A DNA stretch of 64,000 nt from Eumeta japonica (GCA_005406025.1 BGZK01000004.1:558001-622000); one strand, 5' to 3'. Positions 12,601-21,408 are shown, counted from the stretch's first letter. Notes: generated from the sequence alone by a model not told the origin. Made by a program: numbers and translations.

Positions 12601-15600
12601 TCGTACAGCTGATACTAACCAATTTAAATTTAGTGTATTACCCAACATCAAAGGTCAAGAGGAGTATGCAGAATTATTAAGTAAATTGAACAAAATTTCT
12701 GGTCCAAAAATATCTTATCATACCAGTTGTAGAGTTAATTTCAATAATAAAATATCCTCTTTTAAAAAACCATCCAGTAAAAGTGATTGGCATTTTCATT
12801 GGGAATATCATCAATTAGCTTTTAACGAAAAATAAGTGGCATCATCGAGAACGACGTAATGAAGAAAGGGCGCTGTTATCTATTAGTATATTTGCATGAA
12901 TTGTACACCGATGTATTGAAAAAAACCTTCTAAGACAACTCTCTGTTGAAATTAATTCTGTTTTTACTCCACACCATCTAGAAGAAAAAATTATGGCAAA
13001 ATTTTCCAAAGCTATAAATTTTTTTACTATTCATAACAAAAAAATAATAGCACCCATTTATTTACAAGAAATAGATGTTACAATATTTGAAACCTTACAA
13101 ACTGAAAATACTTTGCAAAAAGCTGCTTTAATTTTAAGAAAATTATTACTGCAAATGGAAAAAAAAAATGTTACCAATAAAGAAATATAACAGGACATTT
13201 AATGTCAGGAGAAATTTCGATACCACCACAATCACTGGACTTTTACTTTACTCTTTTAGGTGGATGTAATGAAAAACGTAAAGAAAGCCTGAAATGTGCT
13301 CGTCAAGTGCGTTCTTATTCTCAAGACGTAATTTTTGCAGTCCATAATGATCGTGTAAAACCATCAAAGCACATCATGTTAAGTATAGCTTTAAAAAGCT
13401 TAACAAGCAGTAGGAAAATTATCGATATTATTAATGGATATGGCCATTGTATTAGCTATCAAGGCATCGAGGAGCTAGAGACTGAAACAACGTATACTTC
13501 CTATGAACAATCCAGTTTATACTAAGAAACGATTAAAAGAAATCCTGAACTTTTTATTGGTGTGGCATACGATAATTTTGATCGTTTTGTGGAAACTACA
13601 AGCGGAAAGGATACTCTACATGACACCGTAGGAATTATATACCAGAACATCGAATTGAGATCGATTTGGGATGGAATTGAAATCGTATTGGAATCGAATT
13701 GGAATCAAATGGAAAACGAATTGAAATCGAATTATAACCGAATTGAAACAATTGCAATCGAAATGAAACCGAATTGCAAACGAATTGAGATCGAATTGAG
13801 ATCGAAATGAAATCGAATTGAGATCGAATTGAGATCGAATTGAGATCGAAATAAGATCGAATGAGATCGAATTGGGATGGAATTGAAATCGAATGGAAAA
13901 GGAATTGAAATCAAATTATAACCGAATTGAAACAGAATTGCAATCGAAATGAAACCGAACTGCAATCGAATTGAGATCGAGTTAATATCGAATAGTGATC
14001 GAATTCAGATAGATTTGAGATCGAGTTGTGATCGAATTAAGATCGAATCGAGATGAAATTGAGATCGAATTGGGATGGAATTTAATTCGAATGGAAATCG
14101 AACTGGAATCGAATGGAAAACGAATTGAAATCGAATTATAACCGAATTGAAACAGAATTGCAATCGAAATGAAACCGAATTCAGATCGAATTGAGATCAA
14201 ATTGAGATCGAATTGAGATCAGAATTAAATCGAAATGAGATCGAATTGAGATTGAATTGAGATCGAATTGTGATCGAATTCAGATCGAATTGAGATCGAA
14301 TTGAAATCGAATTGGAATCGAATGGAAAAGGAATTGAAATCGAATTATAACCGAATTGAAACAGAATTGCAATCGAACAGAGATCGAATTGAAATCGAAT
14401 TGAGATTGAGTTAACATCGAATTTAAATCCAATTGAAACGAATTGAGATCGAAATGAGATCGAATCGAGATTGAATTGAAATCGAATTCTCATCGAATTC
14501 AGATCGAATTAAGATCGAATGGAGATGAAATTGAGATCGAATTGGGATGGAATTCAAATCGAATGGAAATCAAATTGGAATCGAATGGCAAACGAATTGA
14601 AATCAAATTATAACCGAATTGAAACCGAATTGCAATCGAAATGAAACCGAATTGCAATCGAATTGAGATCGAATTAAAATCGAATTGAGATGGAATTGAG
14701 ATCGAATTTAAATCGAATTGAGATCGAAATGCATTCGAATTGAGTTTGAATCGAGATGAAATTGAGATCGAATCGGGATGGAATTGAAATCGAATGGAAA
14801 TCGAATTTTAACCGAATTGAAACCGAATTGCAATCGAATTGAGATCGATCGAATTGAGACCGAATTGAAATAGAATTGAGATCGAGTTAACATCGAATTG
14901 AAATCGAATTGAGATCGAATTGTGATCGAATTCAGATCGAAATGAGATCGAATTGAGATAAAATCGAGATGAAATTGAGATCGATTTGAGATGGAATTAA
15001 GATCGAATCGATATGGAATTGAGATCGAATTGAGATCGAGTTAACATCGAATTTAAATCCAATTGAAATCGAGTTGAAATCGAATTGAAATAGAATTGAG
15101 ATCGAGTTAACATCGAATTGAAATCTAATTGAGATCGAATTGTGATCGAATTCAGATCGAAATGAGATCGCATTGAGATGAGAATCGAGATGAAATTGAG
15201 ATCGATTTGAAATGAAATTAAGATCGAATCGATATGAAATTGAGATCGAGTTAACATCGAGTTTAAATCCAATTGAAATCGAGTTGAGATCGAATTGAGA
15301 TTGAATTGAAATCGAATTGAGATCGAATTGTGATCGAATTCAGATCGAATTGAGATCGAATGGGATGAAATTGAGATCGAATTGAGATGGAATTGAGATC
15401 GAATTGAAATCGTTTTGAGATCGAAATGAGATCGAACTGAAATCGGATTAAGATCGATTTGAGATAGAGTTGAGATCGAATTGAGATCGATTTGAGATCG
15501 ATTTGAGATCGAATTGAGATCGAATTGAGATCGAATTGAGATCGAAATGAGATCGAATTGAGATCGAATTGAGATTAAAATAAGATTGAAATCAGATCGA

Positions 15601-18600
15601 ATTGAGATAGAATTCAGATCGAATTAAGATCGATTTGAGATCGAGGTACCATCGATTTGAAATCGAATTGAGATCGAACTGAGATCGAATTCAGAACGAA
15701 TAGTGATCGAATTCAGATCGATTTGAGATCGAATTGAGATTGATTTCAGATCGAATAGTGATCGAATTCAGATCGATGTGAGATCGAGTTGAGATCGATG
15801 TGAGATCGAGTTGAGATCGAATTGAGATCGATTTGAGATCGAATTGAGATCGATTTGAGATCGAATTGAGATCGAAATGAGATTGAAATGAGAAACTTTA
15901 ACGAAAGTATTATTATAATTTATTCAAGTTTAGGAGTGTCTGGGAGGGGGTAGCACGTAGCAACTGTCATAAGTGTCCGTCAATGGATGACGAGATTTCT
16001 AAAGTTATCCCGAAGAAAACATAAAAAAATGAGCTTTATGCTCTAACGAATTTAAGGTACTGTTTTATACACCTTTGCTACCTGTCATCTGCCGAAGTAA
16101 CCACGACCCAAACTCTATAGTCGCTGATCGTTCTTACTTGTATAGGGCACAAGCAAAGGCAAACTTTCAGCTTTTATGAAATAACGAAGGTCTGGCCGTC
16201 GTGGGCTCTTGGGCTAATACGATAGCGTGACATTCGCACGATTCATAATCTGTACATACTTTTGTTAGGTCGGAGAAAAAGTTTTTTCATATTTTATGAG
16301 TAAAAAGTTGCAGTTAATTCTTTTTGGTCGTGCTTTTTGTATCTGGATAGTTTTGACACCACTAAATAGAGGACATTAAAAAATAAAAATAAAAGTTAAA
16401 AACGGTGTCCTCCCATTTTTATATCGTTTTTCCACCCACCAAAATGAGTGAATCGATACAATTTGAAGTTTTATTACAAAAAAAAAGGGAAAATGCAACA
16501 CAAGCCCCGAAAAATTATGTGAGGTTTATGGATCTAATACAGTGTCGATAAGAGTGGCACAAAACTCGTTCAAGTGTTTTCAGCCTGGTATTTTTGATTT
16601 CAAAGATGAACCTTGCTCTAGTCGGCCTGTTACAGATAAAATCGATGCCATTTTGGAAAAAGTAAAGCAAGGTCGGCATATTAGTTCTTACGATATAGGT
16701 GAGGAGCTGGAGATTAACCACAAAATAGTTTTGAAAAAAACTCGATACTTGGATCCCACAGAAGCTCTGATAGAAATCTGATGAATCGTGTACTCATTTG
16801 TGATTCTCTATTGAAGCATAAAAAAATCGAACAGTTTTTGAAAAGATTAATCACTGGTGATTAAAAATGGTTTGCCTACGACTAGAAAGTGCGAAAAAGA
16901 TCATGGTCAAAAGCCAAGCAAGCTCCACAAAGTATAATAAAACCTGATTAACTCGCAATGCGTTGATGCTATGTGTATGGTGGGATTGAAAGGGCATTAC
17001 TCATTACGACCTTTTACCGCCGAGCAAAACCATCAATTCGGATCTCTACTGTTAACAGTTGATGAGTCTCAAACAAGAAGTAGAGAAAAAACGGCCGGAG
17101 TTGATCAACAGGAAGGGTGTTGTTTTTCGCCATGAGGACTCCAGACCACACACATATTTAGCCACTCAGCAAATATTGAGAGAGTTTGGTTGGGCAGTGT
17201 TAATGCATCCATCATATAGTTCTGACTTTGCACCCTCAGATTTTCACCTGTTTTGGTCTCTACAGAACGTTTAGGTAGTGTTAGGTTAACATTAAGAGAG
17301 GACTGTCAAAACGAGTTTCACAGTTTTTTGATTAGAAGTCCCAAAATTCCTATAGCAATGGTAATATGTCACTGCCTTCAAAATGGCAACAAGTTGTTGA
17401 ACCAAGTGGTATTTATATTATGATAAAATGTAATAAAATATGATGAAAAATTATCTTGTATTTGTATATAAAATATGAAAAAAAATATTTCCCAAATCAT
17501 TTGCCAGACGAATATTGCAAATGCGTTTATATTTTAAAAATATTGTTAAGAAATGACCCAATTGGGGCTTGAAGATTGAAATTAGATGAAAGGAAACACA
17601 GAATAATAGAAGGTATATATTCAGAAATACAGAGTCACAGTAAATTGCTACATAACCAGTTGATCGCATTTGGCTGACCATCGCAGAAATAAAACTTACC
17701 TTCTGCGTTGTGCACTTCACTTTTTATTCCCGCCGACTGACCACCCATAAAGCTGTTGAATCATCCTGAACAAACGAGTTGCAAACATGTCATGTCTGAC
17801 ATAAATAAAAAATATTCGCCTCTTGAAAATTCCACCCCATCAAATAAATCTATTAAACAATAAAATGTTAACAAAGATCAAAGGCGCCGACGCCAAGCGG
17901 CGTCGGTGCCTTTGATCTTTGTTAACATTTCATTGATCTTTGTTAAATACATAAACGTATTATATTTGTTTTAGTACATGGATGAATGAATACACTTTTT
18001 TTTTTGTTAAATACATAAACGTATTATATTTGTTTTAGTACATGGATGAATGAATACACTTTTTTTTTTAAGTTGCTTTTTACATCAACTTATTTGAAAT
18101 TATCTTTCTTTGATGCGTTACAAAACATATGGCAAGTGAAATTTTAAAATGCGCGCATATACAATCACACAAAACTGCATTTCAAAGGTAGAAAAAAACA
18201 TTAGTGTGAATTTTAATCTTATAAATATTGATTCATTTGAATCAATACAACCAAATCAATTCATTTGAATATTCATTTCATTGTGCGAATTAAATCCTAC
18301 TTTAATCAGATGTTTGCCATATTACACAAATTCAAATTTAAATGTTGTTCATAACCTTTGTGATAAAGATATATTTGAATTAGTGACTCTTAACAACCTT
18401 CATTTTGTTGTACCTTGTTAAAAATCTTACTGTAATAAATAGTTTCATATTGGCATTTTACGCTATATGTGGAAAGAGATCCGATTATTTGATTCAGTTG
18501 CTTATATCATAATTAGAAACCCCATTACGAAAAATATAACAACCAAAAAGTAGTGAAGTGTTACTGCATTATTTAAGTGTATTATTTTTTAGGCATCAGA

Positions 18601-21254
18601 TACCTTCACTCCTTGGGTTTGGTGCATCGCGACATCAAGATGAAAAATGTCCTTCTGGACGCGGAGGATAGGGCCAGCCTCACAGATCTGGGCTTCCTGT
18701 CCCCGGGGGCGCTCATGTCGGGCTCCGTGGTCGGCACGCCGGTGCACATGGCGCCCGAGCTGATGACCGGGGACTACGACTCCTCGGTTGATGTGTACGC
18801 GTTTGGGATATTGTTTTGGTTTGTGTCTGTTTATTTACACACATTTGAACCTGTCTCTTTCTTTACCTATTTTCACTATAACCCAGCGATCAAATCGCTG
18901 GAGGCATTAAATTTTATTTTTATTTAATTAAATTATTTATTGAATAAGAGAAAGGAAATTAAATTTCTTAAAAGTTTAATATAATTTTACTATTATTTTC
19001 AGTGTGTCGCTTTAAATTAAATCTACACAATATTAACATGTTTCATAAATTATGATTATAATTCCTAATAATGTACACCACCGAGTTTTTCTAAATTATA
19101 TATACATTGAAATTATCTGTTGTAATTCGCTTGTACGATAAATAGGTATGTCGATTATTACCATCAGCGAAAGAGCGTATCTTCATGGCACTTATATCTT
19201 TTTGTTAAGAACCGCAGTTTTTCGGCAATAAGTCAAAAACAGTGTATCCGATCATGTTCAAAATAATTTTCATTGAAAATATTTATTGAGCGTTATGTTT
19301 GTTATATTTTCGTATTTTTTGGACATATGGTTTAGGAAATAAATGGGGGGGACACGATTTCTACTACTTTAAGAGCGATTATTTCTGAAATTACTCACTT
19401 AACCGGAAAATTTGCTTAGAAACCTTAAAATGTTCTTAAAAAAACTGTCGGAATGTGTGTTACACGTTGACATCTGCTAAAATTTTTTTTTCAGCTTCTG
19501 TTATATGTATGAAGTGCCCCTATCTTAGAAATATTTATTTTTGTTATTTAACTACCAAAGTAAGTAGCGGCTTGTACAAGACACCTATATTATAAATTTG
19601 ATCAAATACGTTTTTGTGTATTTAGATATACGGACAGACGGACGGACATGACGAATCTATAAGTGTTCTGTTTTTGCCATTTTTGCTCGCAACCCTAACA
19701 AAGCGTGGTCACTATGATTAATGAAATGATGTGGTATCACTAGATGACGGTATGTACAAGGCCTATCAGAAAATACAAATATTTTCGGTGAATGTAGAAG
19801 TAACCATGAATAAAAAAAACAAGAATATTTGTCCTCATTTAATTGAATTTGTATGTATATTGTAATGATACCAATGTGATACAAGAAAATATGCATTTAT
19901 ATTTTATTTTGAAACTTGTATCACATTGCATTGGTAATGAAGCATAATGTTTAAAACATTTCCTGTTTGGATTGATGACAATGTGATTTATCTTTTCTAA
20001 ATCTCATCTTTTGAAGGTATGTCTGCGCTGGAAACATCAAGCTGCCGTCCGCCTTTGAAATGTTTCAAAACAAGGAGCAACTTTGGAGTAGAGTTAGGCG
20101 AGGTAACGAAATATTTTATGTGGATGTTTTTTTTTTGTGTAAAGTATATGTTTATTGTTTATATTTTTCTCTTTCTTATTTAACGCATTAAATGTATATA
20201 GTGCAAGTAATTGTTGCATAAAACACAAATTCTTTATTAGCAATATGAGTTAGAAAATTTCAAAAACGGAAGTAACACATTTAATACTTATTGTTTATTA
20301 GCTCTATAGGACATAATGCTGTGGGTTTATACGGTTAATTGTTGGGTTTTTTTATTTTGTTTACAATAACTTTTTGTTAAATAGTATTGGAATAATATAA
20401 TAATAGATATAAGTTAATTTAACCCAACTGTCATGTTAGGTTCAATGAACTCCGATCCTTGGATATATATGCATTAATTGTCTCATCTCTGGCTGTCCCA
20501 TAGGTATTACGGGCAATGTCGCGAAGTTTATTACAGAAAAACGAAAACGAATATCAGGTTCTTAATATGTAATATTATGTAATATAGGTTATATAAATGT
20601 AATACAAATAAGGTTGGATCAGGTTGCTTTTTTGAAATTATGGTACTATAATATTGTTGTGAAATTATGTATAAACTGACTTATAAAATAGTTTTTATTG
20701 TAACCAATTTCATATTCAATATTAGAAAACTTTTTGTTGATAGTTGATTTGTTTAGTTGAACTAGTAGATAAATTGGGATAATTAATTCTTGTTTTGAAG
20801 GTTCATAACCAACTAGAACACAATTTTTTACAATAATTTGTAAGACATGGAATGTAACTAACCATTGTTCTTCTAACAACCAGGTTTGGTTATGACGACA
20901 TGCTACTAAAATTTGTATTAGTTATAAATTAATTATTTGAAAAAAAAATCGTTTTAGAACGTTTTGAAAAATACATGTTTTCAATCACAGAAATAAATCT
21001 TTACTTACTCAAGTGAGAATTTCACAGGCTTAAGGCCAGAGCGATTGCCTCACTTCACGGAGGCGTGCTGGCGACTGATGGAGTCCTGTTGGGCCTCGGA
21101 GCCCAGCCAGAGGGCGCTGTTGGGCGACGTGCAGCCCATCCTGGAGAAAATACTCGAGGAAGCCGTGCAGAACGACACCAGCGGCGGCCACTCCGCCGAA
21201 CACGACCATTCCTACGGTTACGACAGCGTGAACCTGGCCGTGGATGATGTTTGA
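541..21254 (+). CDS. DSTYK: DSTYK, dual serine/threonine and tyrosine protein kinase (3' 14 exons; 5' end outside window)
   Basis: Exons: 541-644, 744-1036, 1973-2089, 4100-4214, 5095-5587, 7281-7448, 8400-8511, 8972-9090, 10131-10222, 10767-10899, 11156-11337, 18593-18818, 20017-20102, 21028-21254. All are bounded by AG/GT and phases close throughout. They give 2467 nt, about 821 residues plus TGA; the first base completes a codon begun upstream. Residues 1 to about 535 match the helical regulatory region of the vertebrate protein (for example [28 protein letters not shown]). The kinase domain starts near residue 537: glycine loop GRGQYGVVY, lysine VAVK (about 562), catalytic loop [12 protein letters not shown] (about 655), DLG instead of DFG (about 675), [10 protein letters not shown] and [13 protein letters not shown] and MSGSVVGTP are hallmarks of DSTYK. 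Family members act in FGF/ERK signalling and cell death in vertebrates; the insect role is not shown by the sequence. Some N-terminal residues are missing because the window starts inside the gene. Confidence 0.95.
744..1036 (+). CDS. DSTYK: DSTYK exon b
   Basis: The acceptor is attacag before 744 and the donor is GAG|GTGATT at 1037. Phase is 1 in, 0 out. Product runs from [18 protein letters not shown] to [15 protein letters not shown] and corresponds to the helical stretch before the CLDIFIN-type motif. The reading frame continues to 1096 into the intron, but the conserved sequence resumes only at 1973. Confidence 0.9.
1380..1530 (+). repeat. Degenerate 6-bp-periodic AATCGG-type tract
   Basis: A run of hexamer-like words (aatcgg, gatcag, attgga, accggg) within a DSTYK intron. 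It resembles the 12-bp minisatellite at 13651-15890 in composition and period but is far more diverged. Similar tracts occur at 26338, 26570, 26905, 33060 (opposite strand) and 63130. Confidence 0.5.
1973..2089 (+). CDS. DSTYK: DSTYK exon c
   Basis: A 39-codon, phase 0-0 exon between tttcag and GTGATT. It encodes [20 protein letters not shown] and ends KQEQQLYE, matching the vertebrate ...AFDMQRDLQITPKR...NELYE segment. This exon is not visible as a long open frame, and was found by matching phase and family sequence. Confidence 0.9.
2090..4099. other. DSTYK intron without recognised features
   Basis: About 2 kb of AT-rich intron between exons c and d. Open frames inside are short and lack family resemblance. 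No TIR, SINE or tandem array was seen. Confidence 0.5.
4100..4214 (+). CDS. DSTYK: DSTYK exon d
   Basis: Acceptor aaaattcag, donor GTATGT at 4215; phase 0 in, 1 out. It encodes [20 protein letters not shown] and [15 protein letters not shown], matching the vertebrate [20 protein letters not shown] helical segment. It is charged and likely helical, with no catalytic residues. Confidence 0.9.
5095..5587 (+). CDS. DSTYK: DSTYK exon e, with an acidic low-complexity insertion
   Basis: Acceptor tttcag, donor AG|GTAAAT; phase 1 in, 2 out; 493 nt, the longest exon. The last 45 or so residues ([20 protein letters not shown] to YFGTLQ) match the conserved SSVDYLRESFVGTLE segment. The preceding part ([40 protein letters not shown]) is a serine-rich acidic stretch about 90-100 residues longer than the vertebrate equivalent. 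It is probably disordered and lineage-specific. Confidence 0.92.
5779..7034 (-). mobile_element. Mariner-family transposon, dead copy A
   Basis: Terminal repeat AGGTCGGGGAAAAAG begins at 5779; the opposite end, read on the minus strand, is TTAAGTCAGGGAAAAAG near 7034. The minus strand encodes a broken mariner (Tc1/mariner, DD34D class) transposase. Visible pieces include [13 protein letters not shown] and FRHEDSRPQ (the second catalytic Asp), then [12 protein letters not shown] (the third Asp and the YSPDLAPSDYHLF motif). Stops and frameshifts break the frame upstream, so it cannot make transposase. It sits inside the DSTYK intron 5588-7280, antisense to the gene. Copy B at 16265 is closely similar in the opposite orientation. 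Confidence 0.88.
7281..7448 (+). CDS. DSTYK: DSTYK exon f
   Basis: Acceptor tttatttcag, donor GTTAGT. The first base completes an Arg codon, giving [18 protein letters not shown] and ending [10 protein letters not shown]. It matches the vertebrate RCLQSLEKS region directly downstream of exon e. Base composition is GC-rich against AT-rich introns. Phase is 2 in, 2 out. Confidence 0.93.
8400..8511 (+). CDS. DSTYK: DSTYK exon g
   Basis: Acceptor gtggcag before 8400, donor GTAATC at 8512; phase 2 in, 0 out. It encodes [20 protein letters not shown] and [14 protein letters not shown], matching the ESLSASKLAKSICSQF segment of the vertebrate protein. A nearer-consensus AG at 8389 would put the exon out of frame and was not used. 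Confidence 0.9.
8972..9090 (+). CDS. DSTYK: DSTYK exon h
   Basis: Acceptor acttacag, donor GTGAGT; phase 0 in, 2 out. It encodes [20 protein letters not shown] then [15 protein letters not shown], matching the coiled segment [20 protein letters not shown] of the vertebrate protein. A heptad-like pattern suggests a short coiled coil just before the kinase domain. Confidence 0.93.
9091..10130. other. DSTYK intron without recognised features
   Basis: About 1 kb of AT-rich intron. Short open frames at 9242-9467 overlap on both strands and consist of simple TATA/TGTA-rich sequence. No element boundaries were recognised. Confidence 0.5.
10131..10222 (+). CDS. DSTYK: DSTYK exon i (linker into kinase domain)
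   Basis: Acceptor ttattggcag, donor GTATAG; phase 2 in, 1 out. It encodes [20 protein letters not shown] and ends LPDIGREI, corresponding to HAPRLARLSLESRSLQD...LGQEL immediately before the glycine-rich loop. Confidence 0.93.
10767..10899 (+). CDS. DSTYK: DSTYK exon j: glycine loop and ATP-binding lysine
   Basis: Acceptor acgtag; phase 1 in, 2 out. It encodes [12 protein letters not shown] (glycine-rich loop), then VAVKSVLP containing the ATP-binding lysine, and [12 protein letters not shown] where the C-helix glutamate lies. The donor is GTCACT, a poor match to GTRAGT, yet the frame requires it. The exon is very GC-rich. Confidence 0.93.
11156..11337 (+). CDS. DSTYK: DSTYK exon k: kinase N-lobe to hinge
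   Basis: Acceptor catgtag, donor GTAATT; phase 2 in, 1 out. It encodes [17 protein letters not shown], the hinge segment [20 protein letters not shown] and [10 protein letters not shown]. It matches the vertebrate LPKHERLVDLHGSV...LQIALDVVEG. The 7.3-kb intron that follows carries the long-TIR element and a mariner copy. Confidence 0.94.
11389..11699 (+). repeat. Left terminal inverted repeat of the long-TIR element
   Basis: It begins CAAGAGCCCACG and ends near ACTTTCGTTAAAGT. Its reverse complement is found at 15893-16211, where actttaacgaaagt opens and gggctcttg closes. Small indels distinguish the two arms, so they have diverged since insertion. Confidence 0.9.
12024..13650 (+). pseudogene. 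Decayed transposon-type ORF, unknown family
   Basis: Consecutive pieces in shifting plus-strand frames look like one former protein. The first is 12024-12326, starting [16 protein letters not shown] and containing [17 protein letters not shown]. Others are 12358-12612, 12545-12835 (ending near [12 protein letters not shown]), 12993-13190, 13202-13525 ([16 protein letters not shown]) and 13562 onward ([20 protein letters not shown]). Stops and frameshifts separate them. The Cys/His spacing in the first pieces suggests N-terminal zinc-binding modules. The [19 protein letters not shown] motif resembles uncharacterised, repeat-associated arthropod proteins I remember, but I cannot name the family or find a catalytic triad. 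The last frame runs directly into the minisatellite. Confidence 0.65.
13651..15890 (+). repeat. 12-bp minisatellite, consensus GAATTGAGATCG, with higher-order repeats
   Basis: About 2.24 kb of near-continuous 12-bp units with a 6-bp sub-period (GAATTG + AGATCG; variants AAATCG, GGATCG, GAAATG). A higher-order unit is visible: the word attataaccgaattgaaa recurs near 13731, 13916, 14134, 14345, 14609 and, as attttaacc, 14813. Spacings are about 185-265 bp. A second word, gagttaacatcga, recurs near 13980, 14408, 14883, 15039, 15104 and 15247. The last 500 bp are more homogeneous. Long antisense open frames here arise only because the repeat lacks stops in that frame. Confidence 0.95.
15893..16211 (-). 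repeat. Right terminal inverted repeat of the long-TIR element
   Basis: Reverse complement of 11389-11699. The inner boundary directly abuts the end of the 12-bp minisatellite. The outer boundary is followed within about 55 bp by mariner copy B. Confidence 0.9.
16265..17496 (+). mobile_element. Mariner-family transposon, dead copy B
   Basis: It starts TTAGGTCGGAGAAAAAG and ends near tatttcccaaatc at 17496. The former transposase start is ATG 16444 ([14 protein letters not shown]), with [18 protein letters not shown] marking the N-terminal DNA-binding region. Later pieces are MLCVWWD-like sequence, [20 protein letters not shown] (second Asp) and [12 protein letters not shown] (third Asp). Frameshifts break the frame between 16500 and 17059. 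It is intronic in DSTYK, in sense orientation, opposite to copy A. Confidence 0.88.
17863..17930. repeat. 32-bp-arm hairpin (inverted repeat)
   Basis: Arms 17863-17894 and 17899-17930 are complementary over 32 bp with a single G/T mismatch and a 4-base loop (aagc). The stem core is GC-rich (GGCGCCGACGCC) and the outer stem is AAATGTTAACAAAGATCAAA. The tail ttgatctttgttaa is repeated once more just after the hairpin. Confidence 0.93.
17941..18069 (+). repeat. 64-bp tandem duplication
   Basis: The unit from 17941 to 18004 (tgttaaatacataaacg... ending in a poly-T run) is repeated essentially exactly at 18005-18069. It lies immediately after the 32-bp-arm hairpin within the DSTYK intron. Confidence 0.93.
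18593..18818 (+). CDS. DSTYK: DSTYK exon l: catalytic and activation loops
   Basis: Acceptor attttttag, donor TTTTG|GTTTGT; phase 1 in, 2 out. It encodes [51 protein letters not shown] and [14 protein letters not shown], the metal-binding DLG and APE are all intact. The open frame runs on to 18927 in the intron, but splicing at 18818 joins it to the conserved YVCAG at 20017. Confidence 0.96.
19163..19690 (+). repeat. Dispersed interspersed repeat, copy 1
   Basis: It shares long stretches with 47024-47577: gagcgtatcttcatg, ttttcggcaata, catgttcaaaataat, cgtattttttggaca, gaaaatttgcttagaaa, and a tail with acggacgga...tgttctgtttttgcc. It ends near gcaaccctaa, equivalent to the GGAACCCTAAAAA end of copy 2. 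It lies in the DSTYK intron between exons l and m and looks non-coding. Confidence 0.8.
20017..20102 (+). CDS. DSTYK: DSTYK exon m
   Basis: Acceptor ttttgaag, donor GTAACG; phase 2 in, 1 out. It encodes [20 protein letters not shown] and QLWSRVRRG, matching the vertebrate YICSGSVKLPEAFE...LWNNVRRG. It is too short to appear as a long open frame. Confidence 0.94.
20103..21027. other. Last DSTYK intron
   Basis: AT-rich intron sequence. The short antisense frame at 20646-20879 shows no domain resemblance. Nothing else was recognised. Confidence 0.5.
21028..21254 (+). CDS. DSTYK: DSTYK terminal exon
   Basis: Acceptor atttcacag; phase 1 in, ending at TGA 21252-21254. It encodes [20 protein letters not shown] and [16 protein letters not shown], the end of the kinase C-lobe (vertebrate [20 protein letters not shown]). 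A short His/Asp-rich tail follows ([15 protein letters not shown]) and ends NLAVDDV. Confidence 0.95.
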
Positions 21255-21402
21255 CTTGATTATGCCAGCTTTGAAAGTGGAGGATAGAATTTCATCAGAA
21301 AGCAACCCTCTTATATAAGATTTCGAAACAAAATAACACAGTGTTTGGTTAACTTCATTCTTTCCCATTGCTAGAATTTTCAGCCGTCGATTCCGATCTT
21401 TT

Positions 21403-21408
21403 AATAAA
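21403..21408 (+). terminator. AATAAA polyadenylation signal of DSTYK
   Basis: An AATAAA hexamer lies about 150 nt after the DSTYK stop codon, giving a short 3' UTR. It is the first canonical hexamer after the stop. Confidence 0.55.

Larger units (their letters stand above)
11389..16211 (+). mobile_element. Long-TIR element with decayed ORF and internal 12-bp minisatellite (family not recognised)
   Basis: The ends are inverted repeats of about 311 bp (11389-11699) and 319 bp (15893-16211), both starting CAAGAGCCCACGACGGCCAG read inward and about 90% alike by eye. Between them lie a decayed multi-segment coding region (12024-13650) and a 2.2-kb tandem array (13651-15890). I see no clear target-site duplication: left flank atatagag, right flank ggctaata. 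The structure is that of a DNA transposon or foldback element with long TIRs, sitting within the DSTYK intron between exons k and l. I cannot assign it to a named superfamily. Confidence 0.75.

Noticed and set aside
13732..15272. Series of long minus-strand open frames with repeated Phe-Asn-Ser-Ile-Ser-Ile-Arg patterns
   Set aside because: They are read-throughs of the 12-bp minisatellite, whose unit lacks stops in that frame. No start, domain or codon bias supports them.
17863..17930. Transcription terminator or microRNA precursor
   Set aside because: A rho-independent terminator makes no sense in a nuclear intron. A miRNA call needs small-RNA evidence that the sequence alone cannot supply.
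18577..18927. 116-codon frame containing the kinase catalytic loop, as a stand-alone gene
   Set aside because: It is exon l plus intron read-through. Donor 18819 joins it in frame to exon m.
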